Assembly: GCF_033807715.1 (NCBI RefSeq)
Contig: NC_084607.1
Span: forward strand, 16,788,941 to 16,852,940
DNA: 64,000 nt
Direction of reading: 5' to 3'
From: Cololabis saira
Taxonomy: Eukaryota > Chordata > Actinopteri > Beloniformes > Belonidae
How positions within the stretch are numbered: the stretch's first letter is position 1; the number at the start of each line of letters is the position of its first letter. Of this stretch, positions 12,005-23,800 are shown piece by piece. Below the pieces are notes generated by a model, which was given only the letters and a program-made list of their open reading frames with translations, was not told where the DNA came from and did no database searches. The translations under genes were made by a program, and so were the position numbers.

Positions 12005-14790
12005 AAGAGAAGAGTAGGAAAAGAAAGACTCTTGATCTAATGGACATCACTGCATTTGCCAGCATGACAGAAGGAGTATTAGGACATGAGCCCGGAGAGT
12101 CTCGTGTCCAGGAGTAACTGAAACCACCAGCCTGTGACATCACACCTGGCCAGTCTCAAGTTTTGTCTCAATATTTTTGTTATAAGTCAGTTTTAATCAA
12201 AAGCATGATATTTTCCTTCCTTATTTATTAGAACCGGTCTTGGTGCGTGGATACGACCAGATGGTAAAAGTTAAAAAACAGACTTTGCCTTGTTTCACAC
12301 TCCGCTTTGTCCTTGAGCGTGCACTTTTTTCACCTTTATTGTGGCAAAATGCAACATGGACATGTTCTCCTGTACTGGACCAGCAGGTCGGTTAGATCCT
12401 AGAGAATCCTTTGCTATGATATCATGATGATGAGCCAGTTGATTTAAACCAAAAAGGATGAATCGCACCACATATTAAGCTATTATTAATTTACATCTTG
12501 CCCCTTTAGTTTTCTATGGGAGCTACTGTGGTCGCCTGCGTGTGGAGGGACTGACGGATCAAGGGTTCTGACTGCTACCCCATCACTCCCCCTCCAGTTG
12601 TGGTGTTTTATTTTCGTTGAGGTATTGCTGTGTCCTGTGTTTACCACAGAGAGCAATGAGCGCTCTGTCACAGTCAATCTGCTCCTGCTGTTTGCACTCA
12701 CGGGCGGGTCCAGCAGTTGCTAACAGAATCTTTTTACTGCATTTTTTTTTTTCATATATTGACTAATATTAAGAGGTTCCTGGTGCCTTTCTGGGAAATA
12801 TTTTGATCCATTTATCAAGTATGATTTTTAGTTCTTTCATTTTCACCACCCCCTTACGTCTGTACACGTGCTGCAGATAAAGCTGATTGGGTTTGAGTAG
12901 CAACTGGGCCAGACCGATGAAGTTACCTCTACACCTTCCTCTCATCTTTGCAACAGCAAATTAACCAAAACATACAGGAATGTTCTTAAATAAGTGATAT
13001 TCTGTTCTTAAAAAAAACAAACACAACAAAAGAAACAAGACAAAAAGAAAACAGTCATTTCATTAAGATTTTCCTGCAGTCATAATGAAATGCCTGTGAC
13101 ATGCTTAGGTCACAATCACCACAGAGAAAAAGTACTACAGCTCCATTTCAATATGTTTTTTTTTTTTTTTTGTTAAAAGCCAAATAGCAGCAGGATAAAA
13201 TTAAGTGAAGTGACCCACTTTTGTCCCCACACGATACCATTTTTTTTTTTTTTTAAAGGTGTCATTGCAGTTTTTGCTCAAATCACTTTCCTGAAAACAG
13301 TGAATGAAGCATGACGTAAACTTGGGTGGAGAATCTTTCTACCCAGAGCTAGGCCTGTGATGTCACAGTTCTCTAAGTGATGTATCTTCACGTCCACGTT
13401 GCTTAAACTACCTGACAAGGTTGCATTATGTTCTCAATAACAGAAAAAAAAGGCAGTCACCTCGCCGTGGAAAAAGTGAGAATTTTTGTGAAAAAACCTT
13501 GAAACCTTTTTTGTGATTTACAGACATGAAAACATTAGCACGCCTGCTTTTAGTCCTGTTTTTGTGTATAAAACCATAGATGGATTCACACTGAAGCCTT
13601 GCATGCGTCTGCGTTCGTCACCGCGGACTTTGATTTGGGGGATGTCATCTGATCCTAAAAGGAATTGTGGGCTGCATGTGCCAGCCAATCAAGTCGCAGC
13701 TACAGCCTAGCAAATGAACATGACACAGGGGTGGGGGGAACTCCATCACTGTCAACCGTGAAATTCTCCCCTCTACCTGAAGCTTCTGACGAACAGAATG
13801 CTCTTGAACACGGTTGGCAGATCGCCTATAATAAGAAGCAGAGATGATCCCAGGCCATGACGACGGTGTCGTCAGGACCGTTACCCCAAACTCCGACCCT
13901 ACAGGCCTCAAAACAAGACTGAACAAGGGTTTCTATCCTTTTCTGTACTCAGCACGACTGAGGTTTGCAAATCTGCATCTGAATGGAGAGCAAGACAGGA
14001 ACAATGTGCCATGGACAGATGAGACCGAAGCAGTTATTTGCCCTCGGTGGAGCTATTTGCCCTCCGTGCTCAGTTCTGTCATCACCCCCACTGTCAATCA
14101 GGGTGTACAGTCTTGTTTCATTATCCAAAACCAACAGCCAATCCTGGCGGCTGAGCTTCTCCCATCTACATTATGTGAACGTAGAGTAAGAAGTAATTGA
14201 GTACAGTGAACAATGGCAGCAGTCACTCCCTTATGCCCCCCCACCCCACCCCTGCAGTGTTCAGGTAGCAGAGTGGGAGGTGGGACGCGCAACGTGTAAC
14301 ATGGCAGGTCATACACGGGAAAGTGGGTTTGCTCTGGCGGGAAATGGCTATTTACGTAGCTGGAAATGGAGTGTGCCTTTCTGACATTTTCATAGCCCTG
14401 CAGGCAAACGTAACCTTCAGTGGAAAACAGAACGATTAAAGAAATGGGAAAGAGAGAGGCAGCAGCAGAGGTGGGGCAGAAATCGGGGGGGAAGTTATTG
14501 CATGTGAGAGTTAAAAATGCCTGGGAACTGAATTCTGCTAAAAGGGGAAGCGAGAGGGGAATAAATATGGCCAGAAATAGACAAAAACTCTTTGGAGGTC
14601 ACAGGAAGGTATTAAAGGAGAATTCAGATGTTTAGAGTAAAAAAAACATGGCAGTTAATACAGGACAAAGCTCACTTGAGTCCCTTCATAGTTCAGCTTT
14701 TACTCCACAATTTAGTTTTTAAGTGCTATGCTTGCAAATATTGTGATGATGATACCATCCAGAGCAAGTTTCAAACTCTTGAATGATATG
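12005..14790. other. unassigned non-coding stretch
   Basis: No recognised gene. T-rich homopolymer runs occur near 12745, 13157 and 13240. Overlapping open frames on both strands around 13513-14316 have no recognisable domains. Confidence 0.5.
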
Positions 14791-14798
14791 ATATAGTG

Positions 14799-15352
14799 CA
14801 GCGGTCGGCAACCCAAAATGTTGAAAGAGCCGTATTGGACCAAAAACACAAAAAACAAATATGTCTGGAGCCGCAAAAAATGAAAAGTCTTGTATCAGCC
14901 TTAGAATGAAGGCAAATGGCGAAAGGCGAAATCAAAATGTTGAGAAAAAAGTCGAAATGTTGAGGAAATAGTCAGAATTTCGTGAAAATACTCGAATTGA
15001 CGAGAAAAAAGTCGAAATGTCGAAAAAAAAGTCAAAATTTCGAGAGAAAAGTTGAAATGTCGAGATTAATGTTGAAGTACAATCTTGAGAAAAAAGTCGA
15101 AATGTTGAGCAAAATGTCGAAATGTCGAGAAAAAAGTCGAAATGTCGAGATTAAAAAGGAAAGGAAAAAGGAAGAAAAAACAGAGAAAATGGAGAAAAAA
15201 AAGAAAAAAAGAAGAAAGGGAAAAAAAAAATTAAAAAAGAAGAAAAAAAGGAAAAAAAAAGGTCAAACATTTTTGAAAAATTATCCAGGGAGCCACTAGG
15301 GCGGCCCTTAAGAGCCGCATGCGGCTCTGGAGCCGCGAGTTGCCAACCCCTG
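14799..15352 (+). mobile_element. hAT-type MITE, CAGCGGTCGGCAACC termini (554 bp), copy 1
   Basis: The left end is CAGCGGTCGGCAACCC and the right end is GTTGCCAACCCCTG, which are inverted repeats. The exact 8-bp duplication ATATAGTG flanks it at 14791-14798 and 15353-15360. Inside, about 14935-15150 is a degenerate tandem array of units like GAGAAAAAAGTCGAAATGTC, followed by an A/G-rich tract to about 15270. The Lys-rich open frame here is a by-product of that tract. A second, inverted copy lies at 57986-58434. Confidence 0.95.
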
Positions 15353-15360
15353 ATATAGTG

Positions 15361-15751
15361 CAACCGAATGCAGGTCCTGAGGTTTCCTCACGGAGCTCTG
15401 TGGAATAACGCTTTCCTCCCCTTTACAAGCATCTGTATCTCCCACCCTCGTGGAAAAAGGGAGTTGTCCCTGTCAATACTGTAAAACTAACTTTCTTTTG
15501 AGCAAACGTAACATGCCCTCTGAACATATGGGTTCGTTCAGGTTTTCTCTGCTTCCAAAATACACAGAGCACATTCTACCTGCATGCTTTGCTCCATTGA
15601 GGCTGATCATATTCAGCCTAAATGACAAACCTGGTCGCCACCAATGTGCTGGCATCTTGGGAGTTTGATGAGTTGGAAAATGTGGCCCCAGGATGCCATC
15701 TATACTACGTTAAGCACTTTGTAATATTGTTTAGAAAAGTACGTAGATATA
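15361..15751. other. unassigned non-coding stretch
   Basis: No recognised feature between the MITE duplication and the (ATT)n microsatellite. Confidence 0.5.
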
Positions 15752-15752
15752 G

Positions 15753-15825
<73 letters not shown>
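15752..15825. repeat. (ATT)n microsatellite, about 74 bp
   Basis: About 24 uninterrupted trinucleotide units can be read directly. Poly-Leu and poly-Ile open frames in this interval are artefacts of the repeat. Confidence 0.97.
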
Positions 15826-15826
<1 letters not shown>

Positions 15827-18049
15827 TGGTCCATTGATCTTGAGAACCAGCTCCTCCATGAAGTAAAGAGGGGTGGTGCTGGTCAAGGCAGTGACTGACT
15901 GATCCATTATTTGATTTAAGAAGAAAAATAAGAAAGTCCTACTGTTTTCTATTTTGAAAATTAAATGTTTGCATTTTGCAGCATCCTTCTTGGGTGGAGT
16001 TAAAACAACATGCCTATGATGCAGGATGAGAAAGAAGCAAAGGCCATCCAGAGAGAAGCGAGGGCCCACAGCTTTATGTTTTAGAAGATTCAGCTGAACG
16101 TGTTGTACAAATTAATTTCAACGTCACTTTGTAGTCAAGGAGCTTTAATTATATCTAATTAGAAGAACCTAATTTCCTACAAGTTATTCCTTCAGAGTTT
16201 TAAGGAGCGTACAAATATTATTTGTCTTTAATCCACACTCTTTCCTTGATAGAATAATAATGTCACTGTAATGAGAAATGTGTTCAAGATATAAATATTG
16301 GCTGCTCACGTTGATGTGGAGCATCCATCTTTCCATAATTACGTAAAGGTGCAGGTTCATGAGCTATGCCTGTTTCATTTATTTGAATAAGACGAGGGAA
16401 GATGAAAATGGGTCAGGATTAGATATCAAAATACCCACCATGCTACGGCACAAGCCTTTTATTAATAGTGTTTTATCATTTCCTTCGTTCGTCTCATCCA
16501 TTGTGCTCTCAGGTCTATAAAGGAGAAAAAAAGCAACATTTTTATTGGATGATAATTTGGTGATATATTTATCCCCTTTGAGGCCTAGTTTTGGTTCGGA
16601 TAAAGCCCTTGACATGCTCAAGTGTGGTGAAATCTGAATGAAGACTTTTTGATTGTATTGTGTTGCTGAAACCTGCACTGGATTTCTTTTGATAGACCAA
16701 CGGATGAAGGATAAAGGTCGGTAGTTGTTAATCATTATTACTATTTCTGCATGGTGAATCGCTTTTCTACATCTCTATGCAGGGTTATTGTCTGGATGGC
16801 ACTGAACTGCTTTTGAAACCCCCCCCCTTTTTTTTTTTTTAGCTAAATAGCCAACAAATTCTTCGTTTGCCAGCAAAAACATGCGCACACAAAGCCAGAG
16901 TGGAGAGCCTTTTGTACACCGAAAGCAGTTCAACTAAGAAGCAGACTTGTCTGTGTAAGAGATATGGAAACAGGTATTTGTACCTATTAATATGTATAGC
17001 TTTGGTTTCTGCGTGTTCTCACAGGAATGAAAATCTGAGAGCAGTGAATTGTTGTTTCCCTCATGGGGAGAAAAGCCATGGAAGTCAGCATCAGCACCAG
17101 AGGTTAATTGCTAAGTGATAAATCACACAAGACAGTTCAGCTGTAGGCGCTGTTAGCTTATGGCTGCAGTTAGAGGTTACTGTCGCTCAACAAAACATTA
17201 TTGATATATCTTTGTTTTGTCGTTCCACATGAATAAAACATGACGGCAGAAATACTGGGTGTAATTTCAGCTGATATGAGACCCTCTTGTGGTGAGTTTA
17301 CTGTGAATCCAGTTCGGCTCGATCCTCCGTGATTACGTCAGGTGGTTTGGAGGGACTTGGAGGGAGGAGTTTGTCAAGATAACTGGTAACAAATACTGAT
17401 TATGGAATGTTATTGATGTTGATTGTGCCTTGAAATTAAAGGCACCCTATCTAGTAATATGACTCCAAATCAAACGGAGAATGTTAGAGACAATTTTGTA
17501 TTACGTTGTGCTCCCCATTTAATAACTTGTGTGGGTTTGTGAATTGTTGTGCCATTTTTGCACATTTTACCACAGTAGTTGGTATATGGAGTTTGGGGGA
17601 ATAGGTTTCATAAAGGTGAGGCTAATCACAGGCAGGTGTGCTGAGCTACACAGTTTTTTGACCGTCTTAACTTTGGCGTGGCGTTGTTGCAGTTTTGGTC
17701 TCACAGCTTTACTGATTTCATGCAAGTTATAGTTTTATAAGTGCATGTAGTTCGCTGAAAGGAGCTCGTGTGTACAAATAAATACCGTTTTTGAGCATCA
17801 CAGAGGATGTTTATGGACAATCATTCATTCAGCTGAAATGCTGCCCAAGGAGACACGTCATCTGTTACCGGTAAATCAGCGCCTCAGTGACTTGTACGTT
17901 TTTTTCTTGTTTGGGTCAAATCAAGTCAAGTCACAACAGAGAGGGTTCATGATTCTATCTGAGTTTTTTACAACACCTCCTCCTTCCTCACAGGGACCTC
18001 ACCCCATTCTTCTCTCACTGGCTGCAACTCAAATGGAGATTCTCTGATG
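15826..18049. other. unassigned non-coding stretch
   Basis: No supported gene. The part from about 16085 to 16340 is AT-rich with several TAATT motifs and could be regulatory, which cannot be judged from one genome. A C9/T12 run lies near 16820-16840. Confidence 0.45.
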
Positions 18050-18057
18050 CTTCTAGG

Positions 18058-18820
18058 CAGTACTCGAGTTGTAAAAAAAAATCAGGGGGGATGGTGGATT
18101 TTATCATATGGGGACAGATCATTTGTGCTGATTACAAATAATATAATATATTACAAATAATAGCACTGACCAAAACACCTGCAGAAATACTGCAGGAATG
18201 ACATAGCAGCAGTTAAATGCAGCCTTCTGTAAGCTTTAAATATCCACTGGGCTTACATCAAATACATCAAAACACAACAATAAAAAACAGTTTTCTGAAC
18301 TTATCAATATGTCTCTGTCCTTCACAGGATAAGTAAAATGGATCACTGCAAAAATTCTAAATCTTAACAAGAATATTTGTCTTATTTCTAGTTAAAATTT
18401 CTCATTTTAGTAAAAGAATGTCATTACACTTAAAACAAGACTCATCACTGGAAAAAACAACAATTTTCACCTGTTTCAAGTAGATTTTCACTTGAAATAA
18501 GTAGAAAAATCTGCCAGTGGAACAATATTTTTTTGCTTGTAATGAGAAGATAAATCTTGTTCCACTGGCAGATTTTTCTACTTATTTCAAGTGAAAATTT
18601 ACTTGAAACAGGTGAAAATTGTCAAATAAGTTATTTTTCTGGTGTTATTCTTCTGGTGATGACGCTAAATGTTGAAATAGCAGTAAAACCACATTCATTG
18701 ATGAAATGACATATGGGATGGAAAGTGGGGGATGGCAGTTTTACAGGGGGGATGATTTGGACCGTTTTTATTTCAGGGGGGGATGCCATCCCCCCTCATC
18801 CCCCCTCAACTCGACTACTG
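18058..18820 (-). mobile_element. hAT-like foldback MITE, CAGTACTCGAGTTG termini (763 bp), copy 1
   Basis: The ends are CAGTACTCGAGTTG and CAACTCGACTACTG (one mismatch as inverted repeats). The exact 8-bp duplication CTTCTAGG flanks it at 18050-18057 and 18821-18828. The interior carries a large inverted repeat: a left arm of about 64 bp (18461-18524) and a right arm (18558-18621), differing at about one position and separated by 33 bp, so the single strand could fold into a long hairpin. There is no transposase frame. Copies 2 and 3 (35400 and 60329) lie in the opposite orientation. The 8-bp duplication suggests hAT, but the terminal sequence itself was not matched to a named family. Confidence 0.93.
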
Positions 18821-18828
18821 CTTCTAGG

Positions 18829-20724
18829 TAAATACAGTCAGCGATGGCTCGCTGGCAAGTGTGGTTTGTACGTTAGTGCAACGACTGTGTGATGCTGGAT
18901 GGTGACGCCTCATTTATTTTCCCCCAGTCATTCTGTCAGGTTGGCCTAAATGGTTTAACCACTCAGGACTCTCAGCATGATTGACATGTGAGTAGAATAT
19001 CTCCTCTTCATTTCAATGTGTGAAGGTTGAACACTGCAATGATTTTAAATCATCTATATACTGATACTAAGTGTTATAAAAAGGTCAGAAATGTCTCCAA
19101 CCTAAGCACGGTATTTTCAGCAGCTCTTTCAACACACAATAACAGTTAGGGTATAAACAGGCAAGGAATTACACTAAACTACATGTTTTACCGTCAAATT
19201 CTATACATTAAGACTTTTATGATAAAAGTGCTGCTACTTGTGGCTGCATATGGCGCCACTAAACATGAAAATCCCATTTTTCAGTGATGTTTTATTTTAT
19301 ATGGTTGTTTTTACGAACAGTACATCCATATTTATAATTCTGCACAGCTTCCACTCTCCATTTCTTCTCTCGGCCTTTTGCAGGGATTCTTCATTTGCTG
19401 ACTGCCAGTCAAACACGACTGCCTCACCGCTGACATGTTGAAAATTAGTGTAGCTGTCAAAGTCTGTGGTGTCGATTATTAGGCAATTTCTCCTCTTGGG
19501 GGTAAATGTCTGCCTTGCCCTCAGTGACCATCTTACCTAAATTATTTCAACAAGCTTCCCTTGATTTGGCACCAGCCTGTTTCTGTATTTGTGCCTTAAT
19601 GAGCAGTCAATATATTTAGATTTATTGTCATCTCCCTGGGGTCATCCGTAATTAAAGAAAGGCAAGCCACAATGATCGGAGCAGCGGAAAGTGTTCCCAC
19701 TGAAGGGAACGACAAAAGTAAACAATGACTTTAGTTCTTGTTGATTATGAGAAATAAAATTGCTCTATTTACACTAAATATTGGACTCAGTCATCACAAT
19801 GTGGAAGCCACATTAATCATGTTCGGTCATAGACAGCTGCTCTGGCATCCTCTCGCACAAGCGTTGGTTATATTGGATCCTTTTACTTTTCACAGATTTT
19901 CAGTCTGTTTTCTGTTCGGATGCTGTGGCGATGAAGAGATGTATTCTACTACTTCTGGTACCAGCGTGAAGTTGCACTTTTTGTTGTATAGCGGCTAAGT
20001 CCTATACTGTAGCACTACTGGCTCCTAAATGTTTGCTGTCATGGTTTTTATGTGGACACGAGCAGAAATAAGCACAAGATTTTCTTTCCTGTCTGTTTAT
20101 CTTTGCGTTTATAATGAACCAAAAAGGAAAGAAACCTAGGCGAGCACCGTTTGCCCCTTCCAATTAACAACGCCTGAGTCACATCACAGCTGCCCTTAAA
20201 TAACTCGGCATAACCACGTGCCAGGGTCAGCCGCAGGCAGCGTACAAGAAATGAAAATACAGCCCCCTAGTGGTTGGGAGGGAAAAACTTCCCCATATAA
20301 AAGTGAAACACGGATCTTACAGATTGTTTAGATATATAAATGCCCAAGAGAGATTTCCAAAGCCCAACTAATTCTTGGTCCAACATCCTAAATCCACACG
20401 ACACTGGAGATGCAGGGCAGGAGCAAAATGGCAGGAATGTTTGTTCTCCAAAAGATGGAAAATCTGAGATCACTTGCTGACGGGGATTTTTAATTATCAT
20501 TTTGACGGCAGCATTTGAAATAAAGATGATTGGACAGTTATGATCAGAATCAATCCAATATAATATGAATGAACATCACAGATTAGCAGAAACGAAGCTA
20601 GTCGCTAATAAAAATGGCTAATTTGCCGTGACTGAACTAGGGTGGATGTGTCCCAGGCAGCATCCAGGAACGCTTGTCCTTCCTGTTTGCAACAAGGCAA
20701 CATGCACTAGGAAGTGTAGCAGAA
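18829..20724. other. unassigned non-coding stretch
   Basis: No gene or repeat termini are recognised. The interval 19440-19680 has an even AT-rich texture and homeodomain-like cores (GTAATTAAAG, CCTTAATGAG) seen in conserved non-coding DNA, which is only a suggestion. Confidence 0.4.
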
Positions 20725-20815
20725 GTTAAATTGAGTTTTATTCATGTAGCTTCTATTACAATACAAACTGCCTCAATAGGTGCTTTCAGAGACCCTGAGC
20801 GTATATTAAAATAAA
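20725..20815 (+). repeat. possible retroelement 3'-end fragment
   Basis: The phrase AGTTTTATTCATGTAGC followed by ACAAACTGCCTCAATAGGTG and CTTTCAGAGACCC resembles a common fish retroelement tail (TTTATTTATATAGC followed by GCTTTACAGAGACC in typical copies, from memory). It is short and diverged. Confidence 0.35.
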
Positions 20816-23800
20816 CAACTGCATGTAAGAAAGTTATTGGACATAACTGAAGGAAAGTCTGTGTACCCCGGATTTTGAACCGTGTTCAGTAAGATGCCAT
20901 TGATGCTGTTCACCTATTTATACCTGTCATTGTTCTTATCAAACTACAAACACAACAGCTCCACTTACGCCTTTTTAAGAATTTCTCAACTGATTGTTTA
21001 TCTTCATAATTATTATTAGTTTTTTTTAGTCACCTGATCATTCAGCAAACACGTTTCCCTTTTGTGGGATTTATAAAACTGTAGAATGTCACCATTTACA
21101 AATATTTCTGTGATGACATATTGAGTCTCAGAAAAAAGGCATTTCATTCCAAAAAAAGATAAAAATATATTTGTCTTTACAATTCAGCATCAAAAATGTC
21201 TTTCCCAGATGATACCATTCAAAGGTGGACATTTCATACTTATAAAATACTCAAATAGAAGTCTGCAATCCCTTCATACCTGCATTGTGTTGGAAACATA
21301 CTGTTATGAAGTGGAAAGAGATGTTTGTGAAAAGAAATCTTGACAAGACTCTTAATTCTGTTCTTCTTAACAGCTTTTAATCTAGCCTTTCCAAATGACT
21401 TGTTTTCCACCTTCATTACACACAGCACTTGAGGCAGTTAGCCGGCTGCCTGACGCACATTCGTTCCTTCACCCACACTCGCCCAGTGTCTTGCTCCTCT
21501 CCGTGTCTACTCACTCTCATCCATCAGAGGCTCCTTTTTAAGATGGGTTTAAAGTTCCCGTCTCGTAGCTTGCATCTTGTGCTGCCATGGGAACCTGGTT
21601 GACGCAGGGACAGATTGAGTTCAGTGTGAGTGGGAGTTTTGAGAGGCTATAGAAGCCTCTCAAGATTTATGGACTGTACTGCACTTTATCCACCTGAAGA
21701 GGAAAGGGTGTGTTTGCGTGCAGAAAAAAAACCCACGTAGTTTCAGGCACTAAATTTGAAAAAGAAAATGCTTTACACAACCTTTTAACTGGTGAATCAG
21801 ACATAACATTGATCAGAACATTTTGAAACACTTGTCTTAGAGTCAGATGAGAATATTTATTCCAATTTCCTTTCAGGATAGTAAATATGAAGTGACAACA
21901 ATCTTTAGATTGGTGCAAGCAGCAAAGTGGACCCTTAAACCCTAAGAAGACGGTGGGCTTCCCAACTTACTCATTTAGTTCACGCTGTTTTCCCGAGTGT
22001 CTTACGAGTGACGAGCAGGGCTCAGAAAGAAAAAGTACCAAATATTTTTATAAGACAGAGGACAAGTTAAACAGGTGGTTGCAAAACAATTGTGACTTGG
22101 GAGTATTAATAATTCATAGGTGTTGGGTGAGAAGGTGTTCTTGAGAAATTGGCCCTCAAGAGATTCTGGAAGATAAATGGAGAATCTCCTGCTCTGGCGG
22201 TGTTTGGGGGCTCGGGACCGACTTAACATGCCCTGACCAGCACCCACATACCGACAACAGAGGCTGGAAGACTGGTTATCTGACGTGATTTACATTTTTT
22301 CCTCTCTTTCAGTTTGCTGTTAATAAATGAGGCATAAAATCCTCTGAGTTTTGAATGAATTCTGCAATAAATGTTTTCATTTCAGCATCTTCTGAGCAAC
22401 TGTGTAGTAATTTATTATTCCTACATTTAATTTTTTATGTGATTGAACAAGCAAAAGTGTCATTTGTTTAAGAGAGAGTGAATTCAGCACTTATCAGATC
22501 ATGACTAACTTTCTAAATGACAGGCTGTTTCCCCCGTGGACGCTGCTGGACAAAGGTCAACATGTTGACCCATCTTTATACAGATCACAACACGCAGGCT
22601 ATAAGCAACACTGTCAGCACCGAAAGGGCAAGCTGAATCCACAGCGTGGTCTGAACCGTCCTGTGAGGCAGCGGCGAGCGAGTTTAATGGGGTGCAGGGC
22701 TTGGACAGTGACCAGTCAGATACCTCTGAATATGGCTTCCATCCATGCAGGCAGAAGGGATTAGATCCGGACCCTAAAGTAAACTCTACGGACACTGAGC
22801 ACCATTTACCCATTCTGGGAGCAGGTCTTTTCTCCACAGGCTTAAAGCAGCTGTGCAAATGATCAAAATCTGCACAAATACACTGAATTCTGATGGAATC
22901 TGAGGCGGTAGTGGCTGTCGTTGGTGGAGAGTGATGGTCGTGTTGTGTTTCAATCACTGTAGTCCACATGTTCTTGACTGGAGGTTATTTTTACGGTCAC
23001 CGCTCGTGCCAAATCAATTGCATCAAGACGGGAATACATGTATCTATTGCTCATAAGTATGAGTGCATGTATCCATCACTTCACTGGCGACAGGCTGCTC
23101 TTTGCTTTACTCTTGGCTTGTCATGTCACTGCGAAGGCGTCCAGCAGGCTATAATCAGGATGATTGCTTTCCTGTTAGTCACGTCAGATTAAAATCAGTA
23201 AGCCACTAGGGAAATCAAGGTTATGGGACAAATTCACTTCAAAAATGACCTGAAACTGGTATTTAGATGATATCAAGCGTGAATTCGGCACACTAAAATG
23301 CATCTGTTGGTTGTTGAGAACATGGCTGGAAAAGCTGGATGACTAATGTTCCTGCAGTAACTATTTAGGAGTCTGGGAAAACATTCAAATCTGCAATCCC
23401 CATTTTTGACTAAACTATACTGAGTTGAGAAAACTTTCTCTTGTTTTTAAGTGTGTTTAATTAGATCAACTGGTCCTGAAAGTGGAAGAAAGAAATGTCA
23501 TAAACTTGTGAAATAAAATCAGATAATCATATGAAAATTGCATTAACATTATATTACAGGACCAGATTTTAGGGACAGTTTGATGTGTGAAGTGTTGATG
23601 CCTTGCTGGACTTAAACCAGCGCTTGAGTATGAGCCGACCTGTCAAGAGGAATATATAAAATACAAGTATATCTGGTTTGGATTTTCAAAATAAAAACTC
23701 TTTTCACGTATGAGGAAAATAAGAATTCAATATATAACTTCTAACTTTTTTGTGAATCTAGATTTGATTAGATTTTTTTTAAATAGCCTATCTGAGCATG

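Noticed and set aside
14982..15299. Lys/Glu-rich open frame
   Set aside because: It is the translation of the purine-rich tandem tract inside a MITE.
22505..22969. Longest open frame in the window (154 codons, minus strand)
   Set aside because: No recognisable domain and no supporting structure; a frame this long is expected by chance somewhere in 64 kb.
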